Assembly: GCF_006717045.1 (NCBI RefSeq)
Contig: NZ_VFPH01000002.1
Span: 1,240,001-1,304,000 of the forward strand
Reading direction: 5' to 3'
Length of the DNA stretch: 64,000 bases
Origin: Pseudonocardia cypriaca
GTDB taxonomy: Bacteria; Actinomycetota; Actinomycetes; Mycobacteriales; Pseudonocardiaceae
In this document: positions 58,892 through 64,000 of the stretch, piece after piece
Layout: every line of letters starts with the position of its first letter
Numbering within the stretch: position 1 is the stretch's first letter
The notes under the pieces: model-generated
What the model was told of the DNA's origin: nothing
Databases searched by the model: none
What the model saw: only the letters and a program-made list of their open reading frames with translations
Program-made: the position numbers and the translations under genes

Positions 58892-59233
58892 ATGACGGAC
58901 GGGATCGACCCCACGGTTGCGCCGAGCGGCGCGGGCTGCACCGAGTGCGACGAGCTGGGCGGCTGGTGGGTGCACCTGCGCAGGTGCGCCCAGTGCGGCC
59001 ACGTCGGCTGCTGCGACACCTCCCCCGCCCAGCACGCCACCGCGCACTTCCACGCCACCGGCCACCCGCTCGTGCGCAGCTTCGAGCCGGGCGAGAGCTG
59101 GTACTGGGACTACCGCACCGACACGATGCTGGACGGCCCCGAGCTGCCGGAACCGCAGCACCGCCCGGTGGATCAGTCGGTGCCAGGGCCCGCGGAGCGG
59201 GTCCCGGCGGACTGGCGCGCTCACATCCACTAG
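58892..59233 (+). CDS. UBP-type zinc-finger protein
   Basis: A 113-residue protein that is essentially one zf-UBP domain: GCTECDELGGWWVHLRRCAQ, CGHVGCCDTSPAQHATAHFH and HPLVRSFEPGESWYWDYRTD. The Cys/His zinc ligands (CxxC, CxxCGxxGCC, HxTAH) are complete. In eukaryotes this fold reads the C-terminus of ubiquitin; bacterial copies are stand-alone and of unknown role. It follows the MFS gene by seven bases and is probably co-transcribed with it. Confidence 0.88.
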   Translation: MTDGIDPTVAPSGAGCTECDELGGWWVHLRRCAQCGHVGCCDTSPAQHATAHFHATGHPLVRSFEPGESWYWDYRTDTMLDGPELPEPQHRPVDQSVPGPAERVPADWRAHIH

Positions 59234-59267
59234 CGGCATCGGGGGTCAGCTGGGGAGGATCTTCCCC

Positions 59268-60275
59268 GTGGAACCCCTTCGGATCGGAGTCCTCGGCGCT
59301 GCACGCATCGCCGTCAACGCCATCGTCGCCCCAGCCCAGCTCACCGGGGCCCGGCTGGTCGCCGTCGCGGCGCGCGACCGCGGCCGGGCCGACGCGTTCG
59401 CCGCCGAGCACGGCGTGGAGCGGGTGCTCGGCTCCTACGCCGACGTGCTCGCCGACCCCGAGGTCGAGGCGATCTACAACCCGCTCGCCAACGGCCTGCA
59501 CGGCCCGTGGAACCTCGCGGCGATCGCAGCCGGCAAGCACGTGCTCACCGAGAAGCCGTCGGCGAGCGACGCGGGTGAGGCCCGCGAGGTGCGCGACGCG
59601 GCCGCGGCGGCGGGCGTGGTGTTCATGGAGGCCTTCCACTACCTGTACCACCCGGTGGCCCAGCGGCTGCTCGACGTGGTGCGCTCCGGCGAGATCGGCG
59701 AGCTGCGCCACGTCGAGGTGCACATGGAGATCCCTCCGCCGCCCGACGGCGACCTGCGCTGGTCGCTCCCGCTCGCAGGCGGCGGGCTGATGGACGTCGG
59801 CTGCTACGGCGTCCACCTGCACCGGATGCTGGGCGAGTTCGCGGGCGGCGAACCGCGGGTGACCGGCGCCGAGGGCCGCGAACGCGCCGGGCACCCGGGC
59901 GTGGACGAGTGGGTGCGCGCCGAGTTCGCGTTCCCCGGCGGGGCCACCGGGGTGTTGCACAGCTCGATGGCGGCCGACGAGGTGCGCATGACGGCCCGGC
60001 TCGTCGGCGACTCGGGAGAGGTGCACGCCGCGAACTTCGTGCTCCCCCACCGCGACGACCGGATCCGGATCACCACGGGCGGCGTCGAGCGGGAGGAACG
60101 GCCGGGCATGCGCCCGTCGTACGCCTACCAGCTGGAGGCGTTCGCGGCGGCCGTCCGGGACGGGGCGCCCGTGCCCACCGGCGGCGACGACGCCGTGGCC
60201 ACCGCTGAGCTGCTCGACGACTGCTACCGGGCTGCGGGCTTCGAACTGCGCCCGCGGACGGCCCCGATCGTCTGA
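59268..60275 (+). CDS. Gfo/Idh/MocA-family oxidoreductase
   Basis: A 335-residue NAD(P)-dependent oxidoreductase. Rossmann motif RIGVLGAARIAVNAIVAPA, then YNPLANGLHGPWNLAAIAAGKHVLTEKP with the conserved EKP near 92, VFMEAFHYLYHPVAQRLLD near 115, and GGGLMDVGCYGVHLHRML with the catalytic D/H pair near 170. It acts on a sugar-like or cyclitol substrate, not named by sequence. The GTG at 59268 has a GGGGAGGA site eight bases upstream. Confidence 0.9.
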   Translation: MEPLRIGVLGAARIAVNAIVAPAQLTGARLVAVAARDRGRADAFAAEHGVERVLGSYADVLADPEVEAIYNPLANGLHGPWNLAAIAAGKHVLTEKPSASDAGEAREVRDAAAAAGVVFMEAFHYLYHPVAQRLLDVVRSGEIGELRHVEVHMEIPPPPDGDLRWSLPLAGGGLMDVGCYGVHLHRMLGEFAGGEPRVTGAEGRERAGHPGVDEWVRAEFAFPGGATGVLHSSMAADEVRMTARLVGDSGEVHAANFVLPHRDDRIRITTGGVEREERPGMRPSYAYQLEAFAAAVRDGAPVPTGGDDAVATAELLDDCYRAAGFELRPRTAPIV

Positions 60276-60323
60276 GCCGGGCCCGGATCGGGCGACGCCG
60301 CGTGCCGGGTGGAGGATCTGGAG

Positions 60324-61565
60324 GTGGTCCCCCACCCCCTCGCCGACGCCGTCGGCGCCGCCGCCGCACGGCTCGAAGGCGTCGCCCTCCCCACCCCGCT
60401 GCAGCTCAACGAGCGGCTCTCCACCACTGCTCAGGTGTGGCTGAAGCGGGAGGACCTGCAGGTCGGGCGCTCGTACAAGCTGCGCGGCGCCTACAACCTC
60501 CTCGCTCAGCTGGGCGCGCAGGAGCGGGCGGCCGGCGCGGTGTGCGCGAGCGCGGGCAACCACGGCCAGGGCGTCGCCTACGCCTGCCGCCGGCTGGGGA
60601 TCCGCGGCCGGGTGCACGTGCCGAGCACGACGCCGCGGCAGAAGCGGGAGCGGATCATCGCGCTCGGCGGGGACGCCGTGGAGCTGGTGGTCGGTGGCGA
60701 CACCTACGACGAGGCCGCCGCTGCTGCCGCCGAGCACGCGGCCCGCACCGGCGCCACCGTCGTCCCGGCGTTCGACGACCTGCGCACGATCGCCGGACAG
60801 GGCACGGTGGCCGCGGAGATCGTGGCCCAGCTGGACGGGGCACCCGACGTCGTCGTGGTGCCGGTGGGCGGGGGCGGCCTGCTCGCAGGCGTCGGCGGTT
60901 ACCTCGCGGCGCGGTACCCGCAGGTCCGGGTCGTCGGCGTGGAGCCGGCGGGCGCGGCGAGCATGACGGCCGCCCTCGCCGCCGGGGAGCCGGTGACGCT
61001 TCCCGAGCTGGACACGTTCGTCGACGGCGCCGCGGTGCGCCGCGTCGGCGACGTGAGCTTCCCCCTCGTCCGCGGCTGCGGCGCCGAGCTGACGACGGTG
61101 GCCGAGGGGCGCGTCTGCACCGAGATGCTCGACCTCTACCAGGTCGACGGGATCATCGCCGAGCCCGCGGGCGCCCTCGCCGCCGCGGCGCTCGACGAGC
61201 TCGACCTCCCGCCCGGCGCCACCGTCGTCTGCCTGCTCTCGGGGGGCAACAACGACGTGAGCCGCTACGCCGAGGTGGTCGAGCGCTCGCTCGTGCACCG
61301 CGGGCTCAAGCACTACTTCCTCGTGGAGTTCCCGCAGGAGCCGGGCGCGCTCCGCCGGTTCCTCGACGAGGTGCTCGGCCAGGACGACGACATCGTGCTG
61401 TTCGAGTACGTCAAGCGCGACAACCGCGAGACCGGCGCCGCGCTCGTCGGGATCGAGCTGGCGCACCGCGACGGCTACGAGCCGCTGTGGAAGCGCATGG
61501 AGGCCAGCCCGCTCAAGATCCAGCACGTGGCGCCGGGCACCACGGCGTACCGCTTCCTGGTGTGA
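60324..61565 (+). CDS. ilvA: Threonine ammonia-lyase (dehydratase) with ACT-like tail
   Basis: A 413-residue PLP enzyme. The PLP lysine K52 lies in GRSYKLRGAYN; ASAGNHGQGVAYAC and the tetraglycine loop PVGGGGLLAGVG follow, and a C-terminal ACT-like regulatory domain (LKHYFLVEFPQEPGALRRFL) covers about the last 90 residues. It deaminates threonine to 2-oxobutanoate, the first step to isoleucine. The short single-ACT form matches actinobacterial IlvA. GTG 60324 is preferred because GGAGG lies eight bases upstream; GTG 60309 would add five residues. It overlaps a small kinase gene by GTGA. Confidence 0.92.
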   Translation: MVPHPLADAVGAAAARLEGVALPTPLQLNERLSTTAQVWLKREDLQVGRSYKLRGAYNLLAQLGAQERAAGAVCASAGNHGQGVAYACRRLGIRGRVHVPSTTPRQKRERIIALGGDAVELVVGGDTYDEAAAAAAEHAARTGATVVPAFDDLRTIAGQGTVAAEIVAQLDGAPDVVVVPVGGGGLLAGVGGYLAARYPQVRVVGVEPAGAASMTAALAAGEPVTLPELDTFVDGAAVRRVGDVSFPLVRGCGAELTTVAEGRVCTEMLDLYQVDGIIAEPAGALAAAALDELDLPPGATVVCLLSGGNNDVSRYAEVVERSLVHRGLKHYFLVEFPQEPGALRRFLDEVLGQDDDIVLFEYVKRDNRETGAALVGIELAHRDGYEPLWKRMEASPLKIQHVAPGTTAYRFLV

Positions 61566-62194
61566 CCCGGCTGTACGCAGGCGAGCCCGCGGCCGGCCCG
61601 TGGCGCGCGGTTCCCGTGACCGAGGTCCTCGCCCAGCTGCGACGACCACGCATCCTGGCCGTCGACGGGCGTTCCGGCGGCGGCAAGACCACTGTCGCGC
61701 GCCGGCTCGCGGCCGCTGTCCCGGGCGCCACCGTGCTGCACACCGACGACGTCGCCTGGTACCACGCGTTCTTCGACTGGGCCGACCTCATGCGCGACGG
61801 GATCCTCGCTCCCCTGCACGCCGGGGAGGACGTCGCCTACCGCCCACCGGCCTGGGACGAGCGGGGCCGCGACGGCGCGATCACCGCGTCCGCGGCGAGC
61901 CCCCTCGTGGTCGTCGAAGGCGTGGGCATCGGGCGCCGCGAGCTCACCCGGTACTTCGACGCCCTGCTGTGGGTGCAGACCGACGAGGACGAGGCCCGCC
62001 GCCGCGGGCTCCTCCGCGACGGCGCCGATGCGGCGGACGTCTGGGCCGAGTGGCAGGCGGCCGAGGACCCGTTCCAGGCGGAGCAGCGGCCGTGGGAGCG
62101 GGCCGGGCTCATCGTGTCCGGTGCCCCCGATGTCCCCCACGACCCGCGGTCCGAGCTGGTGGTCGCCCCCGCCGTACGCCCGTCGCCTGCGTGA
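61562..62194 (+). CDS. Uridine-kinase-like P-loop protein
   Basis: A 210-residue P-loop NTPase. Walker A is AVDGRSGGGKTTVARRLAA near 34, the substrate/Mg segment TDDVAWYHAFFDWADLM near 58, and VVVEGVGIGRRELTRYFD near 115. It resembles bacterial (d)NTP/uridine kinase-like proteins that phosphorylate small molecules. It is coupled to ilvA by a GTGA overlap. Its last 86 bases overlap the convergent MFS gene. Confidence 0.85.
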   Translation: MTRLYAGEPAAGPWRAVPVTEVLAQLRRPRILAVDGRSGGGKTTVARRLAAAVPGATVLHTDDVAWYHAFFDWADLMRDGILAPLHAGEDVAYRPPAWDERGRDGAITASAASPLVVVEGVGIGRRELTRYFDALLWVQTDEDEARRRGLLRDGADAADVWAEWQAAEDPFQAEQRPWERAGLIVSGAPDVPHDPRSELVVAPAVRPSPA

Positions 62195-63308
62195 GCGCCG
62201 CGCCGATGGCGCTGAGCACCGCCCCGGCGATGCCGAGGAGGGTGACCGGCACCGCCTGCTGCAGGATCCCGCCGAGCGCACCACCGGCGGCCACGCCCGC
62301 GTAGATCGCCGAGTTGTTCAGCCCGAGCAGCACGGGCGTGGCGTCCGGCGCGTGGGCGACCAGCCGGTGCTGCTGCGGGACGATCGGCATCGAGACGAAC
62401 ACGCCCCACCCGACGGCCCAGACGACCGCGGTCACGAACCCGCCGACGGCCACCGGGGCGACCGCGAGCACGAGCGCGGCGGCGACGAGCCCGGCGAGCA
62501 CAACGCGCCTCGGCGCGTAGCGGTCCGACAGCGCGCCGCCGAGCGCGTTGCCCGCGACGTTGCCGATCCCCCACGCGAACAGGACGACGGTGAGGGCCGT
62601 ACCGGACCCGCCGGTGGCGCCCTCGAGCGCGGGGCCGATGTAGGTGTAGAGCACGTGGGTGCCGGCGAGCGCGAGCAGCGTGACCGCGAGCATGCCCAGC
62701 ACCGCCGGTTCGCGCAGCGGGCGCAGGCGGGCGCGCAACGAGGTGCTGGGCAACGAGACCGCCGGCACCCCGAACGCCACGCCCGCCGCGGCGACGAGTC
62801 CGATCGCGGTGACCACCCACAGCGTCACGCGCCAGTCGGTCGCGCCGATCAGCGTGCCGGCCGGCAGCCCGAGCGCCATGGAGATGCTCAGCCCGCCCAT
62901 CACGGTGGCGAGTGCGCGGCCCTGGCGCTCCGGTGGCGCGATCGCGGCGGCCGTGCTGAACGCCGCGGCACCGATCAGGCCCGCGCCGAGCGCCGTGAAG
63001 ACGCGGGCACCGAGCACGACCGGGTAGGACGGCCCGAGCGCGGTGAGGGCGTTCCCGACGGAGAACCCGGCCAGCCCGATGAGCATCGTGGTCCGCCGGT
63101 CGAGCGAGCTGGTCGCGGCGCCCAGCACCGGCGCCGACACCGCGAACGCGAGTGCGAATGCGGTGACGAGCTGACCGGCGGCCGGGATGCCCACCGCGAG
63201 GTCCCGCGCGATCGCGGGAAGCAGGCCCGCGATGACGAACCCGTCCGTACCGACGGCGAACAGGGCGAGTGAGAGCGGCAGCAGCCGCACGAACAACGAG
63301 GAGCGCAC
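62109..63308 (-). CDS. MFS transporter (AraJ/DHA1-like)
   Basis: A 399-residue MFS protein with twelve likely segments: VRLLPLSLALFAVGTDGFVI in TM1, the SLDRRTTMLIGLAGFSVGN loop, and the later GGALSDRYAPRRVVL loop. It fits the arabinose-efflux/DHA1 group. GTG 63308 starts at the first helix; the frame extension to 63578 overlaps the VOC gene and is dropped. It ends in a basic tail (GVRRGRPPARTAGRGGHRGH) that overlaps the kinase gene by 86 bases. It lies 22 bases after the VOC gene. Confidence 0.87.
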   Translation of the reverse strand: MRSSLFVRLLPLSLALFAVGTDGFVIAGLLPAIARDLAVGIPAAGQLVTAFALAFAVSAPVLGAATSSLDRRTTMLIGLAGFSVGNALTALGPSYPVVLGARVFTALGAGLIGAAAFSTAAAIAPPERQGRALATVMGGLSISMALGLPAGTLIGATDWRVTLWVVTAIGLVAAAGVAFGVPAVSLPSTSLRARLRPLREPAVLGMLAVTLLALAGTHVLYTYIGPALEGATGGSGTALTVVLFAWGIGNVAGNALGGALSDRYAPRRVVLAGLVAAALVLAVAPVAVGGFVTAVVWAVGWGVFVSMPIVPQQHRLVAHAPDATPVLLGLNNSAIYAGVAAGGALGGILQQAVPVTLLGIAGAVLSAIGAALTQATGVRRGRPPARTAGRGGHRGHRTR

Positions 63309-63330
63309 GACGAACCTTTCGAGTGGTGGG

Positions 63331-64000
63331 TCAGAGCTGCGCGAGGCCGAACCGGGCGCCCTGGTCGTCGGCGCACTCGATCCGGGGGCCACCGCGCTGG
63401 TGGCGCACCGACCCGACCGGGCGGCCGCCGGATCCCTCCACCGCGGCGAGCGCGGTGTCCAGGTCCGGCACCCGGAACCAGGGCACGGCGACCGCACCGG
63501 TGGTGCCGCCCTCCAGCCCGAAGGCCGGGGTGGCCGGGCCGCCCGGCGGCTCCGGGTGCCAGTAGCCCGGTCCGGCACCGGGCCGGAAACGCCAGCCGAG
63601 GACGGTGCCGTAGAACGCGCGGGCCCGGGTGGTGTCCGGCAGCCGCAGCAGCACGTAGTCGAGCTCGCCGGGACCGGCGGACTGCTCGGGGGCGCGGCCG
63701 GTCCGCGCGACGAGGGTGAACGCCAGCCCCTGGTCGTCGACGCAGTCGGCGGTGCGCCCGTAGGACCGGTCGGCCGGCCCGGCAGCGGTTCCGCCTGCGG
63801 CGCGCACCAGCGCGACCGCCGCGTCGACGTCCGGCACCGCGTAGTACGGCGCCAGCGTCGGGTCCCGGTCGGTGACGCGGAGACCGAGGGGCAGGGCGAG
63901 GCCGCGGACCTGGCGCGTCGGGCGGCCGTCCCGGTCGGGGCTCGGGGTCGTCGTCCAGCCGAGCACGCGCCCGTAGAACCGCGCTGCCCGCCCGATGTCC
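63331..64000 (-). CDS. Double VOC (glyoxalase-like) protein, partial
   Basis: The visible 222 codons carry most of a first VOC domain (RFYGRVLGW at the window edge, then YYAVPDVDAAVALVRAAGG) and a whole second one (LDYVLLRLPDTTRARAFYGT, FRVPDLDTALAAVEGSGGR, ECADDQGARFGL). The reading frame is open to the edge, so the N-terminus is missing. Two-domain VOC proteins of actinobacteria include antibiotic-binding and dioxygenase-like members; the metal-ligand pattern is not clear enough to choose. It is upstream of, and probably co-transcribed with, the MFS gene. Confidence 0.87.
   Translation of the reverse strand, partial: DIGRAARFYGRVLGWTTTPSPDRDGRPTRQVRGLALPLGLRVTDRDPTLAPYYAVPDVDAAVALVRAAGGTAAGPADRSYGRTADCVDDQGLAFTLVARTGRAPEQSAGPGELDYVLLRLPDTTRARAFYGTVLGWRFRPGAGPGYWHPEPPGGPATPAFGLEGGTTGAVAVPWFRVPDLDTALAAVEGSGGRPVGSVRHQRGGPRIECADDQGARFGLAQL

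Overview
The window is very GC-rich DNA, by eye above 70% with strong third-position GC, from an actinomycete. F420-type oxidoreductase, SARP regulators, DUF5709 and DUF3140 proteins, a REP13E12-type DUF222/HNH gene and frequent GTG starts fit Pseudonocardia or a close relative in the Pseudonocardiaceae. The genus is inference. No rRNA, tRNA or CRISPR array was seen, and there is no polyketide or peptide synthase, so this is accessory or catabolic chromosome rather than a core locus.

Region 1 (1-15.5 kb) holds two back-to-back catabolic gene sets. The leftward run encodes a molybdenum hydroxylase large subunit, a LamB/YcsF (PxpA-like) protein, and four overlapping genes that together rebuild every module of a urea-carboxylase-type biotin enzyme (carrier, biotin carboxylase, AHS1, AHS2). 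A PucR regulator, a DUF5709 protein and a class III aminotransferase follow. The rightward run encodes a fused urease gamma/beta-like protein, a urease-alpha-like protein with all nickel ligands but no flap cysteine and no urease maturation genes nearby, an amidohydrolase and an MHS-type transporter. Together they look like a route for an unknown nitrogen-containing (lactam, ureido or N-heterocyclic) compound.

Region 2 (15.5-23.8 kb) has an MFS exporter with a divergent LysR regulator, a large BTAD-ATPase regulator, and a DUF1326/DUF2182/41-residue operon that may handle a metal, then an acetyltransferase and a metal-receptor-fold protein. Region 3 (23.8-27.6 kb) is a scarred island bounded by a 105-bp inverted repeat. 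It holds an IS fragment, a Rid-family protein, a frameshifted acetyltransferase and a DUF222/HNH nuclease gene bracketed by identical 16-bp palindromes.

Region 4 (27.6-44.7 kb) contains two paralogous SARP-ATPase regulators, each divergent from reductase genes (a RibD-like reductase; a tandem pair of imine reductases of opposite catalytic type) and each with direct repeats of 11-bp period upstream. Between them lie a LacI-controlled polyamine/iron-type ABC importer, an F420 oxidoreductase, and an azoreductase/MarR pair with a clear operator. Region 5 (44.7-51.7 kb) is a choline/betaine-type operon: aldehyde dehydrogenase, APC permease, GMC oxidoreductase, a cNMP/CBS/DUF294 protein and MarR. 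Region 6 (51.7-64 kb) has MFS/LacI, an orphan response regulator, gamma-glutamyltransferase, LysR/MFS, a UBP zinc finger, a Gfo/Idh oxidoreductase, threonine dehydratase with a small kinase, another MFS and a VOC protein cut by the window end. Genes are packed tightly: operon partners mostly join by 4-base GTGA overlaps and convergent genes usually overlap.
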